Shown here in pieces: positions 9,076 through 18,408 of a stretch of DNA of 64,000 bases; the first letter of the stretch is position 1; each line of letters opens with the position of its first letter. The notes beneath the pieces are model-generated. The model saw only the letters and a list, made by a program, of their open reading frames with translations, was not told where the DNA came from and ran no database searches. This DNA comes from Cupriavidus pauculus (GTDB lineage Bacteria; Pseudomonadota; Gammaproteobacteria; Burkholderiales; Burkholderiaceae). The position numbers were made by a program, and so were the translations under genes. The stretch is taken from NCBI RefSeq assembly GCF_003854935.1, contig NZ_CP033971.1:124001-188000 (forward strand), written 5' to 3'.

Positions 9076-9623
9076 ACTGAACGCGACACAGGCATCGCAG
9101 TAACCTACGTAGCAGCATTCGTAAAGTCGTCGTACACCCTGCCAATCCATGCCGCCGCGCTCATCGTGCAACGCAAGCACCAGTGCGGCCGGATTGTGCG
9201 GCATGCTTCTTCCGACATTTGATTCCGAACTACGACACTAGGATAATCGGCCACACGTACTGTTCTGGCTTTGCCAAAACGCCATACGGGCAGCCATTCA
9301 AAGGTGTCCGCTCGGGGTGCGGCTTGTGCGGGTTCGAATGATCGAAGGGTGACGGTAGGGCGGTGGTGCTGGTCGTTGCCACCTAGCGGGTAGCACGGCG
9401 GAGCGAGATACTTGCCGCGGGCGCCGTCTTAAAAGGAATAGCTGGTTGGCTGCCAGTTAGGAGCTCCAGGATGCCCCATTGCGAGGGGTAGGGCGCCACG
9501 TCGCAGAACGACCCTGTGGCGCCCTCCGGCGGTCTTCTCTGTGAATGACCGAAATAATCGGGCGTCTAAGGGTGGTCTTGCCGTGCGCGGCAACTCCAAG
9601 GCCCACCGCTTAATAGGCCCGGG
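9076..9623. other. intergenic region between convergent genes
   Basis: About 550 bases between the 3' ends of the amidase and the metallo-hydrolase genes. I see no supported gene, terminator with T-tract, or repeat. Short minus-strand frames near 8965-9204 overlap the amidase end and have no family features. Confidence 0.45.
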
Positions 9624-10658
9624 CTAGATATCAGCCTGCAGTCCTGCGTAGACCATTCTCGTAAATTGATCGCCGTTGAACACGAAGTTTCCCCATTTGG
9701 CGTCGAAGTTTGCCGTTGGCTTGGCAGCCACAATTTCCTCGAGCGTCTTCCCGGCCTTCTTGAGCGCCGCTACGTTGTTGCGCACGGTCACCAGCATGTC
9801 GCGAAACTCAATGAGCTGAGCGCGAGTGCCTACAGTCCCATGCCCCGGAATGACAATCGTGTGGGAGGTCGTCCGAGCTACCGCCTTGCTGGCCCATGCG
9901 ATCGCGCCGTCGATGCTTCCCCCGTCTTCGTTGTCGATATACGGATAAAACCCGTTCCAGAAAGTGTCGCCCAGCACCAGCACGTCGGCGTTCTTGAAGT
10001 AGACCCACAAATCCCCGTCCGTATGACCTTGGCCGAAGTTCTCCACTTCAATCACAGCACCGCCAAAGTTGAACGTCATTTCGCCGTCGACTAGCAGCGT
10101 TGGGCGTGCTGATTGTTGCACGGGGTCAAATGTCCAGTTCCAGGCGTTCACGTGTGTTCTTTCGGTAAGATGCCTGTAGGTATTACTTTGTGCGACGATC
10201 GTGGCCCCTGCCTCGTGCAACCATGCATTCCCGTCCGTGTGGTCCCAGTGCCAATGCGTGTTCACGACGTACCGGAGCGGGCGCTGTCCGATTTCTTTGA
10301 AGGCCGCCTGCAGTTTCTCCCGTGACTTGCTGATGCCGGCATCGACCAGAAAGTTTCCTTCCCGAGTCGCGAGCACAGTGATGTTGCCCCCCGAGCCCAT
10401 CAGTACGGTGATATTACCCCGCAGCGGCTTCTTGACGAGATCGTCGTCGGCACGGCGCAAATACCTTGCGCCCGCCCCAGTATGAAAATAGTCGTCGGGC
10501 AACACCTTCGTGCTGGCAACGCTTGCCTGGATTGCATCGGAAGCCGATGCAGCGAAGGGTATGAACGCTGCGGCCGCGAGGCTGATTCCTATCGGCAAGA
10601 GGCTGGACACGATACTCGTGGTTGCTCGGGACTTCTTGAATTTGGAAGGGATGGTCAT
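9624..10658 (-). CDS. exported metallo-beta-lactamase-fold hydrolase
   Basis: A 344-residue protein with a long Sec-type signal segment (about residues 1-40, MTIPSKFKKSRATTS then a hydrophobic run ending AASASDA). The MBL-fold zinc motif HxHxDH is intact in VNTHWHWDHTDGN (about 137-149), followed by GHTDGDLWVYF and IPGHGTVG, so a dinuclear zinc hydrolase in the periplasm is expected. Function could be lactonase, esterase or antibiotic-inactivating; nothing selects one. The ATG at 10658 is chosen over an open frame to 10940. It lies 83 bases downstream of the nitroreductase gene on the same strand and may be cotranscribed. Confidence 0.88.
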   Translation of the reverse strand: MTIPSKFKKSRATTSIVSSLLPIGISLAAAAFIPFAASASDAIQASVASTKVLPDDYFHTGAGARYLRRADDDLVKKPLRGNITVLMGSGGNITVLATREGNFLVDAGISKSREKLQAAFKEIGQRPLRYVVNTHWHWDHTDGNAWLHEAGATIVAQSNTYRHLTERTHVNAWNWTFDPVQQSARPTLLVDGEMTFNFGGAVIEVENFGQGHTDGDLWVYFKNADVLVLGDTFWNGFYPYIDNEDGGSIDGAIAWASKAVARTTSHTIVIPGHGTVGTRAQLIEFRDMLVTVRNNVAALKKAGKTLEEIVAAKPTANFDAKWGNFVFNGDQFTRMVYAGLQADI

Positions 10659-10741
10659 CTGATACGTGTTGTGCAGTGTTGCCTTCGAAGTGGCTGAGGC
10701 CCGGTCCGGTCGGACGGGTTTATGCGAATTCGGCCGTGGGA

Positions 10742-11464
10742 TTACCGACCGGCCGCGGCAGAAAACCCGAATAGGCGGGCGAAGTCCTGCACACGTTCGC
10801 GTGGCATCCTCGTCTGATTGACCTCGGCTTCGGGTTCGCCGAAGCCCAACGACATACCGAAAGCGGTAACTTCCTCGGCAGGCATGCTCAAGTACGATGC
10901 AATCTGCTCGTGGAACGGTGCGAAGGCGACCTGGGGGCATGTGTCAATGCCTCGCGCTTTCGCGGCAATCATGAGGTTCTGCGCGAAAAGCCCGATATCG
11001 ATCCAACTGTGGGGTTTCAGTCTGCGGTCTATGCTGAAAATTAGTCCCACCGGAGCACCAAAGAACGAGAAGTTCTTTTCGGTCTGGCGCGAGCGGGCCG
11101 CCGTGTCGTTGCGATCGATACGAAGCGACGCGTAGTAGCGCGCGCCGAAATCAATCAGTCTTTTGCGAAAAAGTTCGGGCAATGGCTCGGGGAAGTGAGC
11201 AGGAGCAGGAGCTGCCCCAGCTCTGTAGGCAGCGACCAGGATGTTGGCAAGTTCGTCCTTGACCGCACCTGTAACCACGTACACGCGCCAGGGCTGAATG
11301 TTGGCTCCGCTTGGTGCGGTGGCTGCTTCCTGCAGGATCTGTTCGACCGTTTCCTGACACACGGGGTCTGGCTTAAACGCACGGACTGAACGCCGCGAGG
11401 ACACTACTGAGGCAACACATTGCGCGATCGCCTCCTGAGACCATTCACTTGCTGTCTTCACCAT
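10742..11464 (-). CDS. pnbA: nitroreductase, probable 4-nitrobenzoate reductase PnbA
   Basis: A 240-residue FMN-dependent nitroreductase. The FMN-phosphate arginines are in SSRRSVRAFKPDPV (about 22-35) and the APSGANIQPWRVYVV segment (51-65) is the usual flavin and substrate loop; a GLMSLGFGEPEAE-type C-terminal motif is also present (FGMSLGFGEPEAE). The family is broad, but the gene starts 3 bases after a PnbB-type lyase, and that pairing is specific for p-nitrobenzoate catabolism: PnbA reduces 4-nitrobenzoate to 4-hydroxylaminobenzoate with NADPH. The name rests on that context plus length, so I am moderately sure of it. Confidence 0.85.
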   Translation of the reverse strand: MVKTASEWSQEAIAQCVASVVSSRRSVRAFKPDPVCQETVEQILQEAATAPSGANIQPWRVYVVTGAVKDELANILVAAYRAGAAPAPAHFPEPLPELFRKRLIDFGARYYASLRIDRNDTAARSRQTEKNFSFFGAPVGLIFSIDRRLKPHSWIDIGLFAQNLMIAAKARGIDTCPQVAFAPFHEQIASYLSMPAEEVTAFGMSLGFGEPEAEVNQTRMPRERVQDFARLFGFSAAAGR

Positions 11465-11467
11465 GAC

Positions 11468-12016
11468 TCACTCCTGCGGGGCTTCGTGATATGAAATACG
11501 CCCCGAAGGCAAGAAGAACAGCGCGATCACGGCGCCACCCTTTGCTTCGGGGTAGTGATGGCTCCCGGGAGCCGGGGCGGTCCAGCCACCCGCACACCAA
11601 CCATTCGGACCGTTGAGTGCCGCCCCGGCGTTCAAAGGAACGACCATGTTGAACTCCCCATACGGATGGCCGTGGTATTGCCCCCGAAAGCGACCATCCG
11701 AGTGTCCCTGGGCATTGCCAGCGCTGTCCATGTACACGGCAGTGATGCTGAAGTGCAGCGTGCGTTCGGAGGGCTCCGCGATGCGACTACGGCGATAGGT
11801 TGAGCCTTCAATGTCAATATTGGCCGCCCAGCCATCCTCCACACCCTTGCGCACAAGCGAGGCCAATGTCTTGTAGAGCTCGCTGTCAGGTCCGTATTTT
11901 TGGTTGAGCCAACTCTCCACCTCGGTACCGGTGGTGAGGTCCTTTACTTCCTCAAGGAAGGGGATGCATCGCTCGATCAGTGCTTCGCGATCGTTTTGCA
12001 GCGTTTCTGAAGTCAT
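11468..12016 (-). CDS. pnbB: 4-hydroxylaminobenzoate lyase, PnbB (DUF4863 family)
   Basis: A 182-residue cupin-like protein of the PnbB family, which converts 4-hydroxylaminobenzoate to protocatechuate and ammonia. Recognisable segments are STYRRSRIAEPSERTLHFSITAV split across residues about 70-95, GRFRGQYHGHPYGEFNMVVPL with candidate metal histidines (about 108-128) and SHHYPEAKGGAVIALFFLPSGRI near the C-terminus. The ATG at 12016 is preceded by a strong AGGAGG element at about 6 bases, which settles the start against an upstream in-frame ATG. First gene of the pnbBA unit, divergent from a LysR gene. Confidence 0.85.
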   Translation of the reverse strand: MTSETLQNDREALIERCIPFLEEVKDLTTGTEVESWLNQKYGPDSELYKTLASLVRKGVEDGWAANIDIEGSTYRRSRIAEPSERTLHFSITAVYMDSAGNAQGHSDGRFRGQYHGHPYGEFNMVVPLNAGAALNGPNGWCAGGWTAPAPGSHHYPEAKGGAVIALFFLPSGRISYHEAPQE

Positions 12017-12075
12017 GGTTCGCCTCCTGTCCAATATTGGAAGCCATGATGCGCCGCCATTGAATGGAATGGAAT

Positions 12076-12088
12076 TGATGTCTGTGCA
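12076..12088. promoter_or_regulatory. candidate LysR operator in pnbB-regulator intergenic region
   Basis: TTGATGTCTGTGCAA (12075-12089) is a TTG..CAA dyad with T-N11-A at its core, midway between pnbB and the divergent LysR gene. Position and symmetry fit autoregulation plus activation of pnbBA. Confidence 0.45.
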
Positions 12089-12126
12089 ACTGCATAATGA
12101 GCGGCATTCAACTACGGGGCGCCATC

Positions 12127-13107
12127 ATGAGCATCGGACGCACGGACCTGAACCTTCTGAAAGTATTCGAGGCCGTCTATGAAGAGCGGAATCTGATCCT
12201 GGCCGGTAAACGTCTGCACCTCACGCAATCTGCGGTCAGTCATGCGCTACGCAGGCTGCGCGAGCTGGTGGGGGACGAGCTTTTCATACGGAGGGGCAAG
12301 GGCATGGTTCCGACCGGCCGTGCCATGTCGATGGCGCCAACGTTGCTGGATTCGCTTCGCAGGATCGAAAACGCTTTGGGCACGGAACCGTTCTCGCCAG
12401 GTCAATCCAAACGCAGATTCGTGATTGCGGCGAACGATCACGTCACTGAAGTAATCGTTGCGCCACTCTCCCGCCTGCTGGAGAAGTTGGCGCCCGGCGT
12501 GGACCTCGTCATTCGGCCGTCAACGCGACTGGATCTCGCGGAGCAGATCGACTTGGGCCGTATCGACATCGCTATTGGCATCTTTTCCCAGGTTCCCCCT
12601 CGCCTTAACTCGTGCGACTTGATGTCTCTCGGTGAATCGATCTTGATGTGCAAAGGACATCCGGCCTCGCGAAGAAAGCTCAGGCTCGAGGATCTGGCGA
12701 AGTACCCCCTTGTCACACTGTCAGTAGGCGGGCAGGAGGAAGGGGCGATAGGTGGATTCATCGTCGAGCGCGGGCTGGCTCGCCAGTCGGAGATGTTCGA
12801 TCGACGGGCGTTGGAGGAGGCGCTCCTTGCGTGTGGAGAGACGCCGCGACTAAGAGTCACTACCCCACACGCGCTCGCCATTCCAGCCCTGCTTCGCCAG
12901 ACCGACATGCTGTCGGTCGTGCCAGCGTCGCTTGCTCTCGCACTCGCGGACCGTGGGGGTCTAGCTCGTCGCGTACCACCTTACCCATCACGCACCGAAA
13001 TCATGCGCGCGGTCTGGCATGGCCGGGACGATGACGATGTGGGGCATGCCTGGCTGCGCGAGATGATTTTGAAGACCGCAAAGACGTCAGAGAAAGCGCT
13101 GAAATAG
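12127..13107 (+). CDS. LysR-family regulator, probable activator of pnbBA
   Basis: A 326-residue LysR protein with the NodD/NahR-like N-terminus DLNLLKVFEAVYEERNL and recognition helix LTQSAVSHALRRLREL (about residues 35-50), then an effector domain to residue 320. This subgroup responds to aromatic acids, consistent with a PnbR-like role for the divergent pnb genes. The ATG at 12127 gives the usual lead; an in-frame ATG at 12097 has no ribosome binding site. The C-terminal region RRVPPYPSRTEIMRAVWHGR is typical for the subgroup. Confidence 0.9.
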   Translation: MSIGRTDLNLLKVFEAVYEERNLILAGKRLHLTQSAVSHALRRLRELVGDELFIRRGKGMVPTGRAMSMAPTLLDSLRRIENALGTEPFSPGQSKRRFVIAANDHVTEVIVAPLSRLLEKLAPGVDLVIRPSTRLDLAEQIDLGRIDIAIGIFSQVPPRLNSCDLMSLGESILMCKGHPASRRKLRLEDLAKYPLVTLSVGGQEEGAIGGFIVERGLARQSEMFDRRALEEALLACGETPRLRVTTPHALAIPALLRQTDMLSVVPASLALALADRGGLARRVPPYPSRTEIMRAVWHGRDDDDVGHAWLREMILKTAKTSEKALK

Positions 13108-13409
13108 TCCGCTTGCCTCTCTCATAGTCGGAAGTTGGCCGATTGGCTCATATAGCGTTGCCACATGCGTCAGTCGTGGTTCGTCGCGTCGATTTTGAAT
13201 GGCCGAGCACTTTCCGTGCACGTAGAATCTTCTGTTGCCCTCCTGTGGATGGCGCTAGCGGTGGCTGCCATGCCAATGCACATATGCCTTCGACGGCTAG
13301 CATCGTTGCGTCGGTGCGGCAACGCCGGCGTGCAGGAGGTGACGCTGACTAGCGTGGGCGAGCGCAAGCGGATCCACGGGTATTCGGAGACGGACCGGAA
13401 GTAGGGTGG
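13108..13409. other. intergenic region
   Basis: About 300 bases between convergent genes. A plus frame at 13165-13404 (79 codons) contains a short hydrophobic run but no recognisable family or ribosome binding site, so I leave it unannotated. Confidence 0.35.
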
Positions 13410-14402
13410 CTATCCGCCGGCCTCTGAATCGCCGGGCGACAGGAAATGGGCCCGGTACTGCTGCGGCGTGATGCCCAGCCGCCGCTTGAAGACCTGCCGC
13501 ATCGTGTGCGCATCGCCAAAACCGCATTGGCTGGCGATGCGCTTCAATGGCACGTGGCTTTGCTCCAGCAGCACGCGCGCTGCATCGACCCGCGCACTCT
13601 CGACGAATACCGCGGGCGTCATCCTGGTCTCCTGCGCGAACACGCGCGCGAAGTTGCGCAGGCTCTGCCGGGCGACGCCGGCCAGCACGCCGACGCTCAG
13701 ATCCTCCGCCAGGTGTTCCCGCACGTACGCCTGCACCTGTGCCACCGGTGACGCGTACTCGGTGTACGGCATCAGGTAGGGACTGAACTGCGACTGGCCG
13801 CCGGCGCGCTGCGTGAAGACCACCAGCCGCTTGGCCACGTCGAGCGCGATGGCCTTGCCATGGTCCTGCGCCACGAGGTACAGCGCTAGGTCGATGCCTG
13901 CCGTGACGCCGGCCGACGTGTACAACGCGCCATCCTGCACAAAGATGTTGTCCGCCACGACGTTCGCATCCGGACACAGCGTGCTTAGCGCCGTCGCCGC
14001 GTTCCAGTGCGTGGTGACCGTACGCCCGGCCAGCAGGCCGGCATGGGCGAGCACGAAGGCCCCGTTGCAGATCGACCCATGGCGCCGCGCCGCCGTGCAG
14101 AAACGTCGCAGCCATGCGTAGACATCGACGTCCCAGGCATCGCCCTGCAATCCGGCGCCGCCGGCGGCCAGGACGAGGTCGTACTGCTGCTCGCCAGGGG
14201 CGACCTCCGAGTAAGCGTGATGCGGCTGCAGGACCAGACCGTTGCAGCAGGCGATGGGGCCCGGCTCGGTGCCGATCACTGTCAGGACATAGCGTTCGTC
14301 GTGCGGAAGAAATCGGTTGGCCTCGGCAAAGACGTCCATGGGGCCGGTCACGTCCAGCGCCTGAACGCCGGGGAAGACCAGCAGCGCAATGTGTCGGGTC
14401 AT
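13410..14402 (-). CDS. GlxA-type regulator (DJ-1/PfpI domain plus AraC HTH)
   Basis: A 330-residue two-domain regulator. Residues about 5-190 form a DJ-1/PfpI-like amidotransferase fold (IALLVFPGVQALDVTGPMDVF, with the nucleophile-elbow cysteine in GSICNGAFVLAHAGLL), and residues 220-325 hold two AraC helix-turn-helices (SVGVLAGVARQSLRNFARVF; IASQCGFGDAHTMRQVFKRR). The ATG at 14402 is chosen because it begins directly with the first beta strand. It diverges from a Bug receptor and leuCD-like genes, which are the likely targets. A second GlxA-type gene occurs at 60864-61850. Confidence 0.92.
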   Translation of the reverse strand: MTRHIALLVFPGVQALDVTGPMDVFAEANRFLPHDERYVLTVIGTEPGPIACCNGLVLQPHHAYSEVAPGEQQYDLVLAAGGAGLQGDAWDVDVYAWLRRFCTAARRHGSICNGAFVLAHAGLLAGRTVTTHWNAATALSTLCPDANVVADNIFVQDGALYTSAGVTAGIDLALYLVAQDHGKAIALDVAKRLVVFTQRAGGQSQFSPYLMPYTEYASPVAQVQAYVREHLAEDLSVGVLAGVARQSLRNFARVFAQETRMTPAVFVESARVDAARVLLEQSHVPLKRIASQCGFGDAHTMRQVFKRRLGITPQQYRAHFLSPGDSEAGG

Positions 14403-14655
14403 AGGGTGGCTGGAGCGCCGCGGCTCCGGATTGGCAAAGCTGGCCCAAAGATAACGGAAAGGACCCACCCGCGCCACCGCCGAAAGTCACCGCTATTTGG
14501 CCGAATTCGTACGCACGCGGCGCTAGCTTGCGGCACCGGTTCTGCGCTACGCAACCGGCATCTTCTGCCGGCTGGCGCGGCGATGCCCGGCCCGATCGGC
14601 ATCACATGCCGGGATGCGGTGCGTAGAGTCTCCGAAAACACTACGGAGACAATCA

Positions 14656-15630
14656 ATGAACAACCTGCGGCGCGTCCTTCTGATCGCACCGATTGCCATG
14701 GCGTGCACCGTGGCTGCGGCGCAAACGACACCGGCCTACCCCAGCAAGCCGGTGAAAATCATCGTGCCGTTCGCACCGGGCGGCACCACCGACCTGCTGG
14801 CCCGGATACTCGCCCAGCGCATGACCGTGGCATGGGGCCAGCCGGTGATCGTGGAGAACCGGCCAGGCGTAGGCGGCACCATTGGTGCCGGGATGGTGGC
14901 GCGGTCGCCCGCCGATGGCTACACGTTGCTGCTCGGCACCGTCCATCACACCATCGCGCAAGCGGTGTACAAGAACCTGCCCTACAACTTCGGGCGCGAC
15001 TTCGCGCCGGTCAGCGTGATGGCGATGGTGCCCAACGTGGTCGTGGTGAATAACGCGGTACCGGCGACCACCATTGAGGCATTGGTGGCGCTGGCCAAGT
15101 CCCAGCCCGGCAAGCTCAATTACGGCACGGCCGGGGCCGGCACCGCCCATCACCTGATCGGCGAGATGTTCAAGACGCGCGCCGGCGTGGACCTCGTCCA
15201 CGTGCCCTACAAGGGCAGCGGGCCTGCCGTGGCGGACCTGATGGGCGGCCAGGTGCAGGTGATGTTCGACACGCTGACTTCGGCGCTGCCGCAGATCAAG
15301 GCCCACAAGACCCGGGCGCTGGCGGTCACCACTGCCCGGCGTGCCTCGGCCATGCCCGAACTGCCGACCCTGTCGGAAACCGTGCTGCCGGGGTTCGACG
15401 TCGGCACCTGGTTCGGCATCGTGGCCCCGAGCGGCACGCCCGCGCCCATTGTCGACAAGATACAGGGCGAGATCCGCCGCATGGTCGCCGCGCCCGAGGT
15501 GCGGCGGCAACTGCACGACATTGGGGCCGAGCCCGTCGGCAGCACGCCCGCGCACATGGGTGCACAGATCAAGGCCGAACTCCAAGCGTACGAGACGCTC
15601 GCAAAGCAGGTCAAGCTCGTCGTCGAGTAA
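14656..15630 (+). CDS. Bug-family (TctC-like) periplasmic substrate-binding protein
   Basis: A 324-residue exported receptor with a Sec signal peptide (about 1-23, MNNLRRVLLIAPIAMACTVA then AAAQ), the YPSKPVKIIVPFAPGGTTD start of the mature domain, VENRPGVGGTIG and VHVPYKGSGPAVADLMGGQ. It precedes leuCD-type genes by 45 bases, so it probably imports the carboxylic acid processed by them. No TctAB genes are nearby. The ATG at 14656 is preceded by CGGAGAC; the open frame upstream to 14614 lacks a signal peptide. Confidence 0.93.
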   Translation: MNNLRRVLLIAPIAMACTVAAAQTTPAYPSKPVKIIVPFAPGGTTDLLARILAQRMTVAWGQPVIVENRPGVGGTIGAGMVARSPADGYTLLLGTVHHTIAQAVYKNLPYNFGRDFAPVSVMAMVPNVVVVNNAVPATTIEALVALAKSQPGKLNYGTAGAGTAHHLIGEMFKTRAGVDLVHVPYKGSGPAVADLMGGQVQVMFDTLTSALPQIKAHKTRALAVTTARRASAMPELPTLSETVLPGFDVGTWFGIVAPSGTPAPIVDKIQGEIRRMVAAPEVRRQLHDIGAEPVGSTPAHMGAQIKAELQAYETLAKQVKLVVE

Positions 15631-15675
15631 GTCACCGGCCACTTCCGATTTCACCACTACTGGAACCACATACCC

Positions 15676-17109
15676 ATGCCATCGAACAGGGAACCCCGGA
15701 CGCTTTACGACAAGCTCTGGCAGAGCCATCTCGTGCACGTGAACGACGACGGCGAAGCGCTGCTCTACGTCGACCGTCACCTGCTTTACGAAGTGACCAG
15801 CCCTCAGGCCTTCGAAGGTCTGCGCGCGGCGGGCCGTGCGCCGTGGCGCCCCGAAACTGTGGTCGCCACGGTGGACCATAACGTGCCCACCACTCGGGCC
15901 GAACGCACGAGCGTTGACCGCATCGCCGATCCCTTCTCGCGCCAGCAGTTGCAGCAACTTGGCAAGAATTGCCGAGAATTCGGCATCTCGGCATTCGAAC
16001 TGGGCGATGTCCGCCAGGGCATCATCCACGTCGTGGGTCCGGAGCAGGGTGCCACCTTGCCCGGCATGACGGTGGTGGCCGGCGATTCCCATACCAGCAC
16101 GCATGGCGCATTCGCGGCGATGGCATTCGGGATCGGTACGTCCGAGGTGGAGCACGTGCTCGCGACGCAATGCCTGGCCATGCGTCCCATGAAGACCATG
16201 TGCGTCAAAGTGGAGGGCAAGCTGGCCACGTCTGTCACCGCGAAAGACCTGATCCTGGCCATCATCGGCCGCATCGGCATGGGCGGCGCCACAGGCCACG
16301 CCATCGAGTTCGCGGGCAGCACCATCGCGGCGCTGTCGATGGAAGGCCGTATGACGCTGTGCAACATGGCTATCGAAGCTGGCGCGCGGGTTGGCTTGGT
16401 AGGCGTCGACGACACCACGATCGACTATCTGCGTGGCCGGCCGTACAGCCCGGCCGGCGCCGAATGGGACCGGGCCGTGCTCCATTGGCGCACGCTGGTC
16501 AGCGACGCCGGCGCCCGCTTCGACCGCACGGTGGAGATTGATGCGAGCACCATCGGGCCGATGGTGACGTGGGGCACGTCGCCCGACATGGTGGTCGCGG
16601 CTGATGGCCGAGTGCCAGACCCGGCCCGGGAGCCCGATCCGATTCAGCGTGCGAGCATGGAAGCCGCCCTGGCCTACATGGGGCTCGCGGCAGGCACGCC
16701 CATGCGCGACGTCGCGATCGACAAGGTCTTCATTGGCTCGTGCACGAATTCGCGCATCGAGGACCTTCGCGCCGCCGCGGCCGTCGTGGCGGGCCGACGC
16801 GTGGCCGATTCGGTGCGCCTGGCCTTCGTGGTGCCGGGCTCTGGCCTGGTGAAGGCGCAGGCCGAAGCCGAGGGGCTGGACGGGATCTTCCTATCGGCCG
16901 GCTTCGAGTGGCGCGAGCCGGGCTGCTCGATGTGCCTGGCGATGAACGATGACAGGCTGAGCGAAGGAGAGCGGTGCGCGTCGACGTCCAACCGCAACTT
17001 CGAAGGCAGGCAGGGCGCCGGCGGGCGCACCCACCTCGTGAGCCCGGCGATGGCCGCCGCGGCAGCCATCGCCGGCCATTTTGTTGATATTTCCCGGGAG
17101 ACACGTTGA
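15676..17109 (+). CDS. leuC: isopropylmalate dehydratase-type large subunit (LeuC paralogue)
   Basis: A 477-residue aconitase-superfamily large subunit of normal LeuC length. The [4Fe-4S] ligands are present as Cys in [12 protein letters not shown] (about residue 358) and the pair in GCSMCLAMN (about 418 and 421); the [26 protein letters not shown] segment holds substrate residues. LeuC with LeuD isomerises 2-isopropylmalate to 3-isopropylmalate. Here the genes stand with a Bug receptor and a GlxA regulator, without leuA or leuB, so a catabolic hydro-lyase on another 2- or 3-hydroxy diacid (for example a methylmalate) is possible. Family is certain; substrate is not. Confidence 0.9.
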   Translation: MPSNREPRTLYDKLWQSHLVHVNDDGEALLYVDRHLLYEVTSPQAFEGLRAAGRAPWRPETVVATVDHNVPTTRAERTSVDRIADPFSRQQLQQLGKNCREFGISAFELGDVRQGIIHVVGPEQGATLPGMTVVAGDSHTSTHGAFAAMAFGIGTSEVEHVLATQCLAMRPMKTMCVKVEGKLATSVTAKDLILAIIGRIGMGGATGHAIEFAGSTIAALSMEGRMTLCNMAIEAGARVGLVGVDDTTIDYLRGRPYSPAGAEWDRAVLHWRTLVSDAGARFDRTVEIDASTIGPMVTWGTSPDMVVAADGRVPDPAREPDPIQRASMEAALAYMGLAAGTPMRDVAIDKVFIGSCTNSRIEDLRAAAAVVAGRRVADSVRLAFVVPGSGLVKAQAEAEGLDGIFLSAGFEWREPGCSMCLAMNDDRLSEGERCASTSNRNFEGRQGAGGRTHLVSPAMAAAAAIAGHFVDISRETR

Positions 17110-17745
17110 ATGGAACCGTTCAAGACGCTAGACGCGGTGGTGGCGCCGCTGGATCGCCGCAACATCGACACCGATGCCATCATCCCGAAGCAGTACATGA
17201 AGTCGATCTCGCGTACCGGCTTCGGCCAGCACCTGTTTGACGAATGGCGGTATCTGGATCGTGGCCGCCTGGGCCAGGACGCATCGACGCGCCCGCTGAA
17301 CCCGCGTTTCGTGCTGAACCAGCCTTGCTATGCGGGCGCGCAGATCCTGCTGGCCCGCGAGAATTTCGGCTGTGGTTCAAGCCGGGAGCACGCACCGTGG
17401 GCGCTGCGGGATTTCGGCATCCGCGCACTGATCGCGCCGAGCTTTGCCGACATCTTCCACGCCAACTGCTTCAAAAACGGCATCCTGCCCATCGTGCAAC
17501 CGTCGGCAGTGGTGGACGACCTGTTTCAATGGGTCGGCCAGCAACCGGGCTGCACGCTTCAGATCGACCTCCAGGCGCAGATCATCTCACTGCACGGCCG
17601 CACGATACCGTTTGACATCGCCCCAGGGCGCAAGCACCGCTTGCTGCACGGGCTGGACGACATCGCCGTGACGCTGCAGCAGGCAAATGCCATCCGCGCC
17701 TATGAAGCCAAGCGCAGGGTATCCGAGCCTTGGCTCTTCGCCTAG
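17110..17745 (+). CDS. leuD: isopropylmalate dehydratase-type small subunit (LeuD paralogue)
   Basis: A 211-residue small (swivel-domain) subunit. The family start [16 protein letters not shown] and the [18 protein letters not shown] loop that binds the substrate side group are intact, as is [11 protein letters not shown]. The ATG directly follows the stop of the large subunit gene, which is strict translational coupling. The two subunits together make the active-site cavity; the specificity loop near [19 protein letters not shown] matches the leucine-type enzyme more than aconitase. A weak stem (17758-17772, CTTGGC-GCG-GCCAAG) follows the stop and may end the transcript. Confidence 0.9.
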   Translation: MEPFKTLDAVVAPLDRRNIDTDAIIPKQYMKSISRTGFGQHLFDEWRYLDRGRLGQDASTRPLNPRFVLNQPCYAGAQILLARENFGCGSSREHAPWALRDFGIRALIAPSFADIFHANCFKNGILPIVQPSAVVDDLFQWVGQQPGCTLQIDLQAQIISLHGRTIPFDIAPGRKHRLLHGLDDIAVTLQQANAIRAYEAKRRVSEPWLFA

Positions 17746-18152
17746 GGGGCATGGGGACTTGGCGCGGCCAAGATTTCCCGTTGCTGCCACGATGTGATCG
17801 AGCTTCCGCGCGGCTGATAGCTCTTCGCCGATCGAAGTTTCTTCGGAATGGACAGATTGGCCGAAGTTCGACGACGCATCTTTCGATACGGCCGTTGGCA
17901 GGCCCCGGCCGTCGGAGTACCGGAGCTAACCACGCAGCAGCCAGAGGTTCGGCCGAAGCGGACTCCCTGATTTAGCCCGTACACAAGGACTGTCGAGGCT
18001 TTGCGCAAGAAACTTAGGGGGCAATTTCAGATGTGGGTACGGGCGCTTCCCGACCTCAAACGCGTGATCGCATAGCACCCGGGCCAGCGCCGGTCCCTTC
18101 CACTCCAATGAGACACAAGTCCGCCAAGTGGACGTCTGGCGGTACGGTACAG
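17746..18152. other. intergenic region after leuD
   Basis: Apart from the weak hairpin at 17758-17772 I see no gene or RNA element here; short frames on both strands look random. Confidence 0.4.
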
Positions 18153-18206
18153 CGCTTGACCGCTTGACCGCTTGACCGCTTGACCGCTTGACCGCTTGAC
18201 CGCTTG
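18153..18206. repeat. 8-bp tandem repeat, six full units plus six bases
   Basis: The octamer CGCTTGAC is repeated head to tail six times without a mismatch, followed by the partial unit CGCTTG. It is outside any supported gene, about 200 bases upstream of the GTG start of the ClpP-like gene at 18409. A perfect array of this unit size is prone to slippage. Confidence 0.95.
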
Positions 18207-18408
18207 GACGTGCAGCCTATGCTGTAGAAGAGCCGTCAAAAGCGCCGCTATTCTTATGAGGATCGGCTGCTGAAGGATGGCGGGACGCAGCGCCAGCGCA
18301 CCGTCCCGCAGGTCAATCGCGGACCGCGCATGGTTCGCAGTCGATAGCAGCGCTCGTAGCATCTGCTCATTTAACACTAACGATCCAGACCCGGAGGAAT
18401 CCGTTCCC

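Noticed and set aside
14653-16485. 610-codon minus-strand frame
   Set aside because: It is the shadow of the Bug and leuC genes, whose plus-strand products are clearly real.
18153-18206. CRISPR-like array
   Set aside because: The unit is only 8 bases with no spacers; it is a simple tandem repeat.
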